Assembly (NCBI GenBank): GCA_030770425.1
Contig: JASJFT010000197.1
Location: 19,503 to 83,502, forward strand
DNA length: 64,000 nt
Source: Darksidea phi
Lineage: Eukaryota; Ascomycota; Dothideomycetes; Pleosporales; Lentitheciaceae
Direction: 5' to 3'
Below, piece after piece: positions 22,188 to 33,831 of the stretch. A program made the translations under genes and the position numbers. The notes under the pieces were generated by a model that searched no databases, had not been told where the DNA came from, and saw only the letters and a list, made by a program, of their open reading frames with translations. Position 1 is the stretch's first letter; the number at the start of each line of letters is the position of its first letter.

Positions 22188-23028
22188 ATGGCATTCCCAT
22201 ACAAGCACATTCTCGTCATCGGCGCAACTTCCGGCATCGGAAAAGCCATGGCCGACCACTTCATCGCCCAAGGCCTCAAAGTAACAGCCGTCGGCCGCCG
22301 GAAAGAGCGTCTCGAAGCCTTCGTCTCAACGCATGGCCCCGAAAAGGCCTCCAGCATCGTCTTCGACATCTCCAAGCTTTTCGAAATCCCTGCCTTCGCT
22401 AAGAAGTAAGTCCCCGAGCGCAGCTTGAACACAGAGGCCTGATGTGAGCAGGACTCTAGCAGAGCATCCAACAATCGATGCTGTCTTCCTAAATGCCGGC
22501 ATTCAAGGCCAGTATAATTTTACCGACCCTTCAACAATCGACCTGACGAAATTTAATAACGAAATCACCACAAACTTCACGTCCTTCGTTGCCTTGACTC
22601 ATGCCTTTCTTCCCCATCTCCTGGCACATTCATCCTCCTCCGCCCTCATCTTCACAGGCACGGCACTATCCCTTGTCCCTGCAGCCCCCTTTCCCGCCTA
22701 CAGCGCCTCCAAAGCCGCTCTCGACGCCTTCATAGTCTGCATCCGGGATCAGTTGCGCGATACGCAAATCGGCGTGTATCACCTTAGCCCAGGCCCTGTA
22801 CAGACGGAGATGCACGATGCTATACTAGGGCCGGGGAGTCGCAGTACTTTCGGTATGCCGGTCTCGGAATTTGTGGATGAGGCCTGGAGTGGGTTAATTA
22901 AAGGGGAGAAAGATGTGTTCGTTGGACATGTCGGCGGCAGTACGAGAGAGCAATTCATGGAGATTGTAGAGAAGCGGGACGGGGCAATTGGAAGGCTGTC
23001 GGGGCTGTTGAGACAGTTCGGAATGTAA
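22188..23028 (+). CDS. Short-chain dehydrogenase/reductase
   Basis: A 264-residue classical SDR oxidoreductase. Exons 22188-22405 and 22452-23028. The cofactor-binding G12-A-T-S-G-I-G18 follows beta-1, the GRRKERL stretch after beta-2 (two arginines) suggests NADP preference, NAG is at 87-89, Asn114 lies in helix 4, and the catalytic pair is Y156-x3-K160 within AYSASKAALDAF. The sequence HLSPGPVQTEMH follows the active site as usual for the fold. No signal peptide is seen, so it is likely cytosolic; the substrate is unknown. Its promoter region contains the repeats described above and is shared with the Zn2Cys6 regulator on the other strand. Confidence 0.92.
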
Positions 23029-23166
23029 GGGAAGATGGAGTTGCCATTTGAGTCGCTCATTTGTTGCAATGCAAGGAGATAAGCATTGATACGAATGGAG
23101 CCTATATGCTACATGTTTGTTGTTGTTATGCAGTTATCTTGACAGAGCGCTTTGTTGCGTACGATA

Positions 23167-25106
23167 TCACACCTCGACTTCGAGCTGCCATTCCGGTCGT
23201 CCCTCCCGCCATTCGTCGAATGCCACTGTCCCCTCCATCTCCCTCCCATCGCTCAGCTTCAGTCTAGGGAAGTGCTTGTTGTGCCAATCGTACACCTTGG
23301 GCTTATTCGCAAGCTCCTCGTTGACCATGACTACAGCACCAGAGTGCCACCCTGCTGCACTGACTCTCAGGGCAAAGTATGCACCCAGCCCATCTTCACC
23401 TTTGTCCTTGTCCCATTCCCTTCCTTCTTGTTCAATCCACTCGCTGACCTCTCCCTGAACGCTGCGGTCAGAGTTGAACAGCTGTATTCTCTCCCTGGCC
23501 TCCTCTGGGTCCTTGCCACCGTTCATCAGAAATTTGAGCCATTCTCTTTGCTGCGATCGAAACCAAACTTGACGACCTTGAGTGAATGCGTGCGGAAGCA
23601 GGGTACCATTGCGATTGAAATCTTCGTAGACGATGCCACGGAGGCGTCCTTCTGGCTCGCCGTCGCAGCCTAAACCCAGGGCTCCGCATGATAGGAGCTC
23701 GGTACCGTAAGTGGTGATTTTGCCTGTTGAATGCAGAGCCAGAAAATGATAATCGCCGAATGCAACGGAGATCACATCGTTGTGCTGCAGCGCGGGTATC
23801 AGTAAAAGGCCTCCAACCTCGGTCTGCTCAGAGTGCGTGTTCCGCAATCCCCAACACGAGTCTAGGTAGTCCTGATGGACAATAACCACTTCGCCGTTTT
23901 TGAAAATGGCGAAGCGTCGGAACGATCCCTGTACGTCTATGGCGGCTTCCTTTTCGTTTCGCAGCGCACGCAACTCAAGTATATCATCGACCTTATTCTT
24001 GCTGCCAAGTTGGCCGCAAAATACTTTGCCGATATCGGTGACAAAGACAACAAAGTTCTCCAAGATAATATAGTTAAGCACTACCCCCACTTCTTCACCT
24101 AGTGCTTTGTTGTGGTCAGATTCTCGAGCGGCGCCTTTGATTCGCTGGTAACCAGTCTTGGGTACTTCGACATTGTCCAAGATCAGCATTGTATCAAGCT
24201 CTTTATCATTCCAGCCACGACGGGCTGGTTCCCATAGCACAATGCCCGTACCATAGATGTAAGCCGAACTACAGCTCCAGCCGGCGACCACTTGCTTGAT
24301 CCGACCGTAGAGTGACGGTGCCATGGCTGCAGGCTGGTTGGGGTGCGATTCCTTGATCTCGATGTCTGCGAAATGCATCTGCAGCGCTGGACTCTGAACA
24401 TTACCCCAGGACCATAACTTGCCGCTATCCGAGACTCCAAGTATATGCGATCTGCCAGCGGAGAACTGGCGAATAGCAGTCGTCGACTCATCGTATGCGG
24501 AGGAATGGTACGCAGGGGGAAACTGTAGGGTTTGAAGACGGCCTGTGCCGGGGGGAGTGTGCAAACTTTGTTGTCCATCGAGGACACCGACCGTGTGAAG
24601 TGTACCTTTAGAAGTGAGAACAGTTGTGGACCAGCCACTGTGGCCGTTAGCTTCCTGGACTTGACCCGTTGTGTGACTGATGCGTACTCGTTAAGGAAAT
24701 GTGCTCACCCGCATTGCAGATCTGCCACTACTCCAAGTTCTCGCGTCCGCTCCATTTCAGTTGGGAATGAGCAGTAAGATCTTAGTTGCGTCACGGGTCC
24801 AAGGTACGTATGGCCTAACCGGTAGTGCGTATTGTTTCCCCAGGTATACACGCGGGTCTGCGTTAGCAGGCGACGGTACATCTTCTGCCAGCGGATACCA
24901 TCATGCTGGACGACGGGCTGGTTCGGCACTCGAAATGTGCTACGTGTCGCATAGCTCCAGTACGCAGGGTCCAAACGAATCGAGGGTTGCTGGAACGTCT
25001 TGCAGGTGCTGCAGAGAGACAGGAAGCTCTTAGCATCCAGGTACGGGAATACAAGAACTAGGATGTCGAGTGGAAGCTCAGTGAGGTTGGTGACTCTGTC
25101 AGTCAT
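23167..25106 (-). CDS. F-box protein with RCC1-type repeats (Saf1-like)
   Basis: A 622-residue protein. Exons 25106-24709 and 24637-23167; the splice joins LQCG-GWSTTVLTSKG. The N-terminal F-box (about residues 8-45) reads LTELPLDILVLVFPYLD and SLCSTCKTFQ. An RCC1/beta-propeller-like region follows, with blades marked by VYTWGNNTHYRLG, GRSHILGVSDSGKLWSWG, NFVVFVTDIGKVFCG and GDYHFLALHSTGKITTYG. This layout matches the yeast SCF adaptor Saf1 and its fungal relatives. By family knowledge the F-box binds Skp1 while the propeller recruits substrates for ubiquitination; the actual substrate cannot be told. It is divergent from eIF2B delta across 424 bp. Confidence 0.85.
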
Positions 25107-25530
25107 GGTATGGGATAGCAGTTGAGTATGATGGCTGAAGGTTGCGGCTCGGAATGTTTGATGTCCAGCCGCTTTCCAAGGTTGCCTATGACGCAGGCGT
25201 TTGCTGGGTTTGCTTCGCAGTGGGGTATTCTTGGCGCGCTTAATCGAGGACGGCCTAGCTTAGGTCTGACTCAACATCGCGTTCACACCTCTCTATCAAT
25301 TTCTCTCGAGCTTTGAATGTCCAAAACTGACGACGCCCTGTGACGACGCCCATTGCTCTCGAATTTTGAAACTCAAAAAGAAGCCTATGTCTCTCTCGGC
25401 GGATTCTGAATCATCACGGAACTGTCCCCCCCGCTTTCGGCAACGATACGCACACTCCCAACTTCATTTATCTGCCTTGACGACTCAAGGTCGACATTGA
25501 TCGCGAAACTTCGGGGGATTAGACCGCACC
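25107..25530. promoter_or_regulatory. Bidirectional promoter, F-box/RCC1 gene / eIF2B delta
   Basis: A 424-bp region between divergent start codons. Two nearly matching segments occur at about 25309-25335 and 25345-25385 (GACGACGCCC plus neighbouring CTCTCGA/TTTTGAA words). No definite TATA box is assigned. Confidence 0.45.
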
Positions 25531-27161
25531 ATGAGTGAGCCAGTCGTAGATGAAGCGGTACAGCCGCCTGCTATACCTGCAGAAGCTCCTAGTAATCCAC
25601 CAGCTCAAGCAAAGTATGACTCCAAGGATGTGGAACCCACGGAGGACGGCCCGACGAAAAAGATATCCCCGGCAGAATTGAAGAAGCAAAAGGCGGCAGA
25701 GAAGCAAGCACGAAGAGCGCAAGCGAAATCCGGTCCTGCGCCCAACCAGGGTGGTCCGCCTGTAAAAGACGGGCAAAAGCAGCAAAAGGACTCCAAGCAA
25801 GCATCAAAAGACGATAAATCAAGGCCTTTGCCACTTAGGAGGCAAGCATCCCAACCAAATACGCCAGCACCGCCACAGCCGAAGAAAGATGCGAAGAAGG
25901 ACTTGAGACAGCTCGGCCTGTTCTTTGGTCACTTGTACAACCAACCCCGGCAGCATTCTATGGTTGGGGCTTCAAAAGATGTGCACCCCGCTGTTTTGGC
26001 TCTTGGTCTGCAGTACAGCAGTTACCTTATTTGCGGCAGCACTGCTCGTATGGTTGCTATGCTTTTGGCCTTTAAAGCCGTCATTGAGTCATACCAGACA
26101 CCAGTCGGTACAAGTCTGGCGCGCCATCTCACGAACCACCACCTCAGTCCGCAGATTGACTACCTGCGGAGCTGTCGGCCATTGAGCATCAGCATGGGAA
26201 ACGCAATTCGGTGGCTGAAAGATAGTAAGTCTGCAATCATCCTATTGCTCTCCAGTCGACCTCTCTGCCCTGTCTCTTTATTAGCAAATACCCGAAACTA
26301 TCTGAAGATTATCCCTAGGGTGAAGGTCGCTGACCGTTTGTTGCAGTCATTATCAAAATCGATCCCTCAACTCCTGAAGCAGAAGCCAAGCGAAATCTCC
26401 TCGAGGAGATTGATATGTTCATCCGCGAGCGCGTCACAGCAGCTAACAAGCTGATCCGCGACACTGCTGCCCCCAAAATCGTAGACGGCGACGTTATTCT
26501 CACATACGCATCATCATCTATCGTCGAACAGACACTACTCCAGGCCCACAGAGCAGGTGTTTCCTTCTCTGTCATCGTGGTCGACTCAAAGCCTCTCTTC
26601 GAAGGCAAGACTCTCGCCCGCAAGCTAGCTAATCAGGGCCTTAACGTACGATATTACCTCATCACAGGAGCCTCACACGCAGTCAAGGGCGCGACGAAGG
26701 TCTTCCTAGGGGCGCATGCTATGATGTCGAACGGACGTCTTTACTCGCGCGTTGGCACAGCGCTCGTCTCCATGCTCGCCAACGCCCAATCGCTCCCAGT
26801 GCTCGTGCTATGTGAATCAGTCAAGTTCACTGAGAAAGTAGCTCTTGATTCCATCGTTGGAAACGAAGTCGCACCTCCAGACGAACTCCTCTCCGAAGCT
26901 GAGCGCACCAATCTCCTCCCTCTCCGCCCGCATCTACCAAAGACCGCGCCTAGATCCGAGGACAAAGCGGCCATCACCGAGGAAACCAAACCCGCAGCGC
27001 TAGATGTCCTAAAGTGGATTGAAGACGCGCAGAACTTACACCATCTACAAGTCTTGTACGACGTTACTCCGGCGGAATACATCAATATGGTCATAACAGA
27101 GTATGGCAGTTTACCGCCGAGCTCGGTGCCGGTTGTCCATCGACTGAGCACCAATACTTGA
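25531..27161 (+). CDS. GCD2: Translation initiation factor eIF2B subunit delta
   Basis: A 502-residue regulatory-type subunit of the eIF2 guanine nucleotide exchange factor. Exons 25531-26224 and 26347-27161; the splice gives LKD-IIIKIDPSTPEA. The first 130 residues are a charged, Lys/Gln/Pro-rich extension (SPAELKKQKAAEKQARRAQ), typical of delta. The C-terminal Rossmann-like half carries ERVTAANKLIRDTAAPKI, DVILTYASSSIVEQTLLQAH, VSFSVIVVDSKPLFEGK, VFLGAHAMMSNGRLYSRVGT and the closing DVTPAEYINMVITEYGSLPP, all hallmarks of the alpha/beta/delta subunits. Length and extension favour delta (yeast Gcd2). It acts in the cytosol in translation initiation and in the response to eIF2 phosphorylation. 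Confidence 0.95.
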
Positions 27162-27426
27162 TTACTAGGTGTTTGAGGGTTTCAAAACTGGTGGGGACGC
27201 ACCGTGCATCGAGAGCAGGTTGACGAAAAGTGCAAAGAAGCCAGTTGGGTTGGGCGAGTGTTGGTTCGAACTGCTGTATGAATATTGGCACAAGTCGTAG
27301 GCGTAGCATATGCGTTTGCATGATTCTCCCTTTAGTTCAATGTCACACGATCATGGATACTGCGAGACTAGGCAGTTTCTTGGCATGATATGGTGATAGG
27401 TTTTTCGCTTCAGCACTACATAATAT

Positions 27427-28431
27427 TTACTCACCCCTTTTAACAGCCATTAGCTTCCGGTACGTCTCAATGATTCCCAGCCTTTCAGCCCCCAGCTCCT
27501 CCCTCTTGCGCAAACTCCCTACAGCATTCGGCACATTCCCCACGTTGACTTTGGCCCCATTCTTGACCTTGAATATCTCTCTCGGTACCCTATTGAAGGA
27601 CGGTGGTTCCTGTACCACATCATGTAAGCCCTTCCTCTGTTCCCTCTTTTGCCTCAATTCCTCCCACTCGTCGACTTTCCCGTCATCGACCTCGCCAGCA
27701 ACCAACCTCTTCTTCCCCTTCTTCTTGCCTTTCTTGCCAGTCGCAGTCCCCGGCTCAGGTAGGTCAGCGGTTTTGTCTTCCCACATAGCGGCCTCCTCGT
27801 CTTCCTCTTCCTCGGCTAATTCGCGCTCCTCGGCTTCCTTATCCCGAATCCGCGCTTCCTCCTTCCGCCACCCGGCTTGCAACCTCTTCAGCTTCCGCTC
27901 ATGCTTCGTAACGCGGTGATCGCTCATCCCCGCTATTTTTTTGCTTGTTTTCGCTATACCTGTCAAAGGAAGTGCCTGCGCAACGCGCTGCCGGAAAGCA
28001 GAAAGCGATTCTCCCGGCATTATCTTCAAATCTTCCTTGACTACCTGCGCTTCGCTGTACGCAGCCACCTCCTTCTCCTCCTCTAGTGCAACTTTCGGTC
28101 GGTCCTGTGCTGATTTTGTAGGCTTCTTCGTTTTCTTTCGTATGCCATCGTCGAGGCCTGAGCGTTGCTTTCCGCTGCTTTTGAGCGCCATAAGGCGCGC
28201 AAACGCTTTAGGTGTGTCGTCTGCGCCATATCCTTCTACGTGGCCTGTTTTACGCTTTTTGTTTCGCGATGCTGGGTTCGAGGCGCGGGCTTTGCCGACG
28301 GGGAGGGGCGTGGCGCGGGTTGTGGGTGGGAGATCGAAGCTGGGGTTCTTTAGTATAGCAATTAGAGATTGAGAGTGCAGTGCATACTTGGTCTCATCGC
28401 TGTCGGCTTTTCGTTTGTGTTTGTGTGGCAT
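27427..28431 (-). CDS. Basic, coiled-coil, nucleolar-type protein (CCDC137-like)
   Basis: A 318-residue Lys/Arg/Glu-rich protein. Exons 28431-28388 and 28339-27427; the 48-bp intron is a multiple of three without stop, so it can be read through, but removal restores DETNFDLPPTTRA, which reads better. The start MPHKHKRKADSDE is taken at 28431; the open frame extends to 28563 but there the sequence lacks charge and looks like leader. Features: bipartite-like basic clusters (KHKRK, RNKKRKTG, KKTKKPTK), an acidic run (ELAEEEEDEEAAMWE) and KKGKKKGKKR near residue 220, and the conserved-looking PPSFNRVPREIFKVKN. The composition suggests ribosome biogenesis in the nucleolus; this is inference. It is convergent with eIF2B delta. 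Confidence 0.75.
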   Translation of the reverse strand: MPHKHKRKADSDETKYALHSQSLIAILKNPSFDLPPTTRATPLPVGKARASNPASRNKKRKTGHVEGYGADDTPKAFARLMALKSSGKQRSGLDDGIRKKTKKPTKSAQDRPKVALEEEKEVAAYSEAQVVKEDLKIMPGESLSAFRQRVAQALPLTGIAKTSKKIAGMSDHRVTKHERKLKRLQAGWRKEEARIRDKEAEERELAEEEEDEEAAMWEDKTADLPEPGTATGKKGKKKGKKRLVAGEVDDGKVDEWEELRQKREQRKGLHDVVQEPPSFNRVPREIFKVKNGAKVNVGNVPNAVGSLRKREELGAERLGIIETYRKLMAVKRGE

Positions 28432-29535
28432 ATCTGCGGTGTAATTGATAGTGGTGACGAATGCTGCAGATTTCGGCGCGAGACAGTGCAGAGATGTGGG
28501 AAATCGTGAGGTTAAGCTTTCAAATCGCTTGGCAGTGGGTGGTTCACCCCACGTCTTCGCCAAGGTACATTTTCTAAAAACAATAATGCTTGCTCAGAAC
28601 TAATATGTGACGTAAGTCTAATAGGGAAGAATATCGAAAGGATCAGGTGCTGACAGTGGGAGGCTATGAAAACTGTCATCCGAATGCAGGGTCTTACGCG
28701 GCCTACCCATTTACATCCCTAGTGTACTATAGTGTAGCACAAACCGGAACGTCAGAAAGCGATGTCCAGGAGCTCAATAGGCCCTATTAATATATTTTTG
28801 GAATATTCAGAGGTCGAAAGAGCCCATGGCACACCATATCCAGCCAAAAGGGGAAATGGACGCGAGCGACTGAGCTAGGGGTTAGCTGCGCGATATTGCT
28901 ACTGGATCTTGCCTGGATCCGGGGGCCTGATTTGGGCTCCACAAGTGAGACTTGTTTCGACTGTATCTTGCGAGGAATTACATATAGTCCAACTCTGCTC
29001 CGCGGCCGACGAACAGCCGTTTCTACCAATCACCCCATCAATCACACACCGTAGGTTGTTGGCTTGGGGAACCGTTTTTCCGCTAGCCTTTTGATCATCT
29101 CCTTGCGCAATATCGTCTCTTCTTCTTGGATCCTATCGGGCCATTGCATAGAGTGCGACTGTTTTCTCGGTACTTTGTGTGCGTCAGCATTCGCGTTCCG
29201 ATTCTCACCGACAGTTGAGCAAAGATATCCTTGCTCAACCTTCACTATTGTGGGCATCCCAGCTTCAATTTACATCGAACCACAATCCAATCAATCCTTC
29301 AAAGGCAACAGACAATATCGAATTCAACCTTAAATCTCTATACCGGTCTTGGAACCCCCAACCAAACCGCAATTTAGCACGACCTGATCATCTTCATACA
29401 CCGCTTTTGTTGAGAGGCCATTTCGCTAGTCGTTGAGGTTGTTGAATAGGAGGGCAACTTCGGATACCCACCTTGGCAGAGGGTCGCGATCACCTTCCCG
29501 GCCAGTTATCACGGTTTAGAGTGAGAGCGGCTAGA
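28432..29535. other. Intergenic between divergent genes
   Basis: A 1.1-kb gap holding promoters for the basic protein (leftward) and AIM6 (rightward). No gene seen; short frames at 28787-29029 and 29042-29333 have no recognisable motif. Confidence 0.4.
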
Positions 29536-30915
29536 ATGCCACATCAGACTCGTCTTCCTTATGAATACGAAAGAATCCGGGAACAACGCCACGGAGAGCA
29601 CGATGACATGAAGTTCGACGAAGCGAGTAGGACATGGTGGGGAAGGTGGAGGTGGAAGAGGATTGTGGCGGGTCTGCCAGTGTCTGTCATATTCTTGTTG
29701 TGAGTTGTAATATGCTTTTCGTTTCTAAAACTATCCCAACGCTAGAGGCTTTTTACATAGGTAATCGCATCCGACTTTTGGGGCAATTGAGGAATCAGGA
29801 CAACCTTTAGACGGCGAGCACGTACTAATAATAGCAGTGGCATCGTTCACATAGTCAACGTCTGTATTTCGCTCGTCAACATCGTCCAAGACGACCTCAC
29901 TGCCCCCTTTCCACCGAACTGGGGCCCTCTCAAACAATTCCGCCCAGGACATAACCCCGACCCCACTGGCCTAACTCGCGATGTTCAACCAATCCACTGC
30001 CACTCGCACAACGACTACTGGAGGCGAATCCCCCTCTATGAAGCCCTGAAATGGGGCTGCACTGGTGTAGAAGCTGATGTCTGGCTGTTCGATGACGAAC
30101 TCTTCGTTGGCCACAGCACCAATGCACTAACTCGGGACCGGACGTTTACAGCAATGTATGTCGATCCGCTGATGCGCATTTTGAACCATCAAAACGCTCT
30201 CAATTCGGATTTCGTTACTTCACGAGACGCTATAAAAAACGGTGTGTACGAAGTCGATCCCAGACAAACCCTGGTCCTCTTAGTCGACTTCAAGAACGAC
30301 GGCCATGCCATCTTCCCTTTCGTCTCAGCGCAGTTAGCGCCATTTCGCGAAAAGGGCTATCTGTCCTACTTTGACGGCAACACTACAATCCCTGGCCCTA
30401 TCACAGTCGTAGCAACGGGTAACGCACCTTTCGATTCCATTATCGCACACACTAGCTACCGCGACATCTTCTTCGACGCACCCCTAGACCGTCTATATGA
30501 AGAACCCTCCGACGAAAACCCCACTACTATGGATTTCGAACGTTATCGTGAGCAACCTTCTGTTAGCATCAAGCGTGAATCCGGGCAAGGAACCGTGGGC
30601 ACAGATCCTAATTCTCACTTCGACTTCACGAACTCCTACTACGCTTCCGGCGATTTTAAGAAAGCGATTGGTTGGGTGTGGTTCGGCCATCTGTCTGAGA
30701 AGCAGATTCATCTTATTCGTGGACAAGTGCAGGGCGCGAGGAAGGCAGGCCTAAAGGCAAGGTATTGGGGAACGCCGTCATGGCCAGTTGGGCTGAGGAA
30801 CAGGATCTGGAACGTGTTGATACAAGAGGGTGTGGATTACCTCAATGGCGACGATCTGAGGGCGATGACGAAGTTGGATTGGGGAATACGGAGACATTGG
30901 GGATGGCTGGGGTAG
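29536..30915 (+). CDS. AIM6: AIM6-like PLC-type phosphodiesterase, membrane anchored
   Basis: A 413-residue protein of the 'altered inheritance of mitochondria 6' family, related to PLC-like/GDPD phosphodiesterases. Exons 29536-29699 and 29838-30915. A TACTAAT branch site sits just before the acceptor, and the splice (29700-29837) falls inside a transmembrane helix, SVIFLLFGIVHIVNVCISLV (about residues 49-70). The catalytic barrel begins with IHCHSHNDYWRRIPLYEALK and continues with GCTGVEADVWLFDDELFVGH, the paired His and the Glu/Asp metal ligands of the fold, then LVLLVDFKNDG and GLKARYWGTPSWP. The start at 29536 is the first ATG in frame. The cellular role is poorly known even in yeast. Confidence 0.88.
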
Positions 30916-31235
30916 ATGAAGGAGATTTATGCATAGAGATACCTAGTGACCGCAGAACAGCATTACCACAGAGAAGAAATCGTAAAAACCGCATGGCATG
31001 TTTATGGAGCATGGTATGGAGAGGACTATGCGGTTGTGTGATGTTCTCGTAAGCAGTCAGATGTATCCCGACAACTACGCACAACCAACAACTATGCACA
31101 ATATGCAAACGCGACCAAGGCTGCCGCAGCCACAGCTTTGACAGTATTATAACAGTCCTCAAACCCAGCCCATGCCGTTGCATACAAACACTTCCAACGT
31201 CAACCGGTCTCTCGAACCCACCACATCTCAACCCC
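30916..31235. other. Short convergent intergenic region
   Basis: A 320-bp gap between converging 3' ends (AIM6 and the type I membrane protein). Nothing else seen. Confidence 0.4.
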
Positions 31236-33013
31236 TCACTTCTTGCTCGTCCGCCTAATCACCGTGCCCGTCTCATTAACTTCAATATCCATGCCCATCT
31301 CCTTATTCATCTCCCTATACTCCTCGTTATCCGTCTTGATGAAATCATAAACAGTCATCCCCTTCTTTCCCTTGACACCTAGCGCAAACTCATCTCTAGC
31401 CTTGAGCTTGTTGCTCGGCGAGCATGAAGCTGCGCTCCACGCGCGCTCGGCTTCGCGCAGCTTACGGTCTACTTCAGATGGCTCGTTCTGGTGGTAGCCG
31501 GTGCCGATGGGGCCTGGGACGGGGCTGGTGTGGACACGGCTGGAGATGGGGGAGAGGTGGCTACGCTGCTGACCTGCGCTTAGGACCGAGTTCGACCGAT
31601 TAAGGGTGGTCGGAGACCTGGGGGATGGGAAGGGCCAGTTCACCGTGGAGTTTGTCGAGACGCGCTTGCTGGGGGTGATTGGGGTGGGCGAATGGGTCGG
31701 GCGAGGTTGAGGATACAGACTGAAGACTGGGCTCTTGGGAGTCCGCGTCGACGTAGAGGGAGGTGAGACGTTGCCATTCGCAGTCGGGCTGATCGCGCTG
31801 GTCCTTGTAGGAGTTGACGGGTACGGCGAGTAGACCGAAGATGGGGGTGGTACCAATTCTTTCTGCATGCTGTTAAGCTCCGTTGCAACAGCTTTCGGTG
31901 GACTATTCACATTTTCCGTGCACTTCTGCGGTGACGGATTAGGACTATGCGCTGGCGCGCTATACGCGTGGTAACTCGCCGTCAGCGCTAACCTTGGAGT
32001 AATGACATTGTTCGAAGCAGCAGGGTGAGGAGTGGGGTTGTGGTTTGGCGTCTCTATCCTCGGTCCAGGAAGGAGACCAGGGCCGGAAGTATTCACGGCT
32101 TTGTCCCTACGCTTCTTGTGTCGCTTGAACAGCAGGAAGCCCACTAGTGCAATTATTCCAGCCACAACGGCTATGCCGACGCATATGCCGCCGATGGTAC
32201 CGCCTGATAGCTTTTTAGCTTTTGGATGCTCCTCGGTGACGGTGTATACAATTGTAGTAGCTGCTGGAGTTTGACTGGCTGGTAGAGTGTAGGACTGCGT
32301 GCTTGTACGAGAGAACGGGCCGTCTACATGCCGAGTCATAATACACGTACCATAATAACTCGGTTCGGGATCTGGAGGCTTGGACGTTGTAGTCGACGTT
32401 GTAGACCTCGAGACCTCTACTCCGTCGGAGGTAGTCGGAGGTGGCACTGGGCTTCCCGTAATCGCTATGATAGATGATTCCGGCCAGATAGATGACTCGT
32501 CTCTCAGCACCTTCACGTTCTCGGCGCTGTGCTTCTCGTCAACTTTGCATCTCTGTGGCGGAGGTGAGTAACATACCATCCAACACAAGCCTCCTCAGCA
32601 CCGCCCACATTCCTTGCTTCCTCCTTCTTCTTTACATCCTCATTCGGGCGAGGTGCACAGGCCAACTTTGGCTCAACACATGCATGCGATCTATCCACAC
32701 TGTTAGCTCTAGTATACTAAAGTAGTGAAACCAAAGCGAAACCAAACTCACTGTGCGCAGCACGCCCATGGTCCATCCTTCTCCCGAATGCACCTCCATG
32801 GATCCTCGCATGTAACTAGGATTGATTGTTAGTAAAAGCACTTCATTATAATTCGTGAGGACGAGACGACATACGAACGCCTGGCTCTCCATCACGGCAC
32901 CAAGGCGCACCTCGCTCGAGGAGAAGCCCCTCAACCTCCAACGGTGCCGCCATGCCGAGCGCGGAAGCGACATGAGCGGCGAAAAGAACTATGGCTCCTA
33001 TCGGCGGACACAT
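31236..33013 (-). CDS. Type I membrane protein, Cys-rich ectodomain and long cytosolic tail
   Basis: A 535-residue protein assembled from four exons: 33013-32875, 32815-32752, 32690-32577, 32526-31236 (total divisible by three). MCPPIGAIVLFAAHVASALG is a signal peptide. The next 80 residues are Cys-rich (WCRDGE, TCEDPWRCI, PWACCAQSHAC, ACVGCAEN). A Ser/Thr/Pro stalk follows (STTSTTTSKPPDPEP). One membrane helix (IGGICVGIAVVAGIIALVGF) ends in the stop-transfer KRHKKRRDK. The remaining 270 or so residues are Pro/Ser-rich and disordered, then end in a charged conserved-looking segment (GMTVYDFIKTDNEEYREMN). The topology resembles fungal wall-stress sensors or mucin-like receptors, but the Cys pattern is not WSC, so no family is claimed. 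Confidence 0.75.
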
Positions 33014-33831
33014 TTGCAGATGTAGCAGATATCGAGGGTAGAAAGCATGAAGGCCCAGTCCTAGTCGTGTGTTGAAAGTTTCGGATCGACGCTGGTGGGT
33101 AGATGTTGAGTAACCGTGACTGTGCGGGGCCAGGTTATGGGAAGTTATAGTATGATAGCGTTGCTTGGGAAGACTTGTAGTGAATGCGAGTTGGCTAGGT
33201 GACGCGAGTAGAGTCGCGGTACAAACGCGCTCCAGCGCAGAATATTTGATCCAGCTGGTATTCAACTTACGTTTTCAAACAAGCGGTGACAGATACCATT
33301 GCTGTTTAATAGTTGGGAGGTGGACGAGAAACGCTCGAGAGTGATTGGGTAGGAACAGATCACAAGGGGGTCATAACTATAACAATTCAGACTATCGAGG
33401 AAAATAGTCACTAGAGCCAAGAGAACCGCCATCACCTTCTAAATCTATATATGTAGAAGGTATCACATCTCCACCACCGCCACCACTTGCATGTAACTCG
33501 AAACATTACGGTGTGGGCAACTGCTCACCTATATCGAAAATCCTAGCGATGGTATTTGAGAGTATACTCTCCTCCTCAGAGCGAACGGAAGTCATTGGAT
33601 ACCACCGTTGACGTTCAAAAACTGCTGGCGACACATGAAAAGTTCGTGCGCAAGCCCAGTGCAATCATGTTACGTGCCTGTAAGCAGCATGATCCACACT
33701 AGTATTCGCCCCCACCGCAGCGCTTCTATATGCCTGGCTAGTTGCGGTGCGCGGCGGAGGCAACGGGTTTGGGTGGTTACCGGATAGCTTGAGACGGGTC
33801 GCTGGGGGTATGGCGCTCTGACCAGCCATTA
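33014..33831. other. Intergenic, no gene seen
   Basis: An 818-bp gap upstream of the type I membrane protein gene and downstream of the adenosine deaminase-like gene. A small hairpin (CCTTCT...AGAAGG around an AT-rich loop) lies at about 33435-33462. Confidence 0.4.

Noticed and set aside
27221..27270. GGTTCGAAC, resembling a tRNA B box
   Set aside because: No matching A box or foldable cloverleaf around it; no tRNA gene elsewhere in the window that I can support.
28432..28563. 44-codon N-terminal extension of the basic coiled-coil protein
   Set aside because: In frame with an ATG, but composition differs sharply from the rest and MPHKHKRK at 28431 is a natural start.
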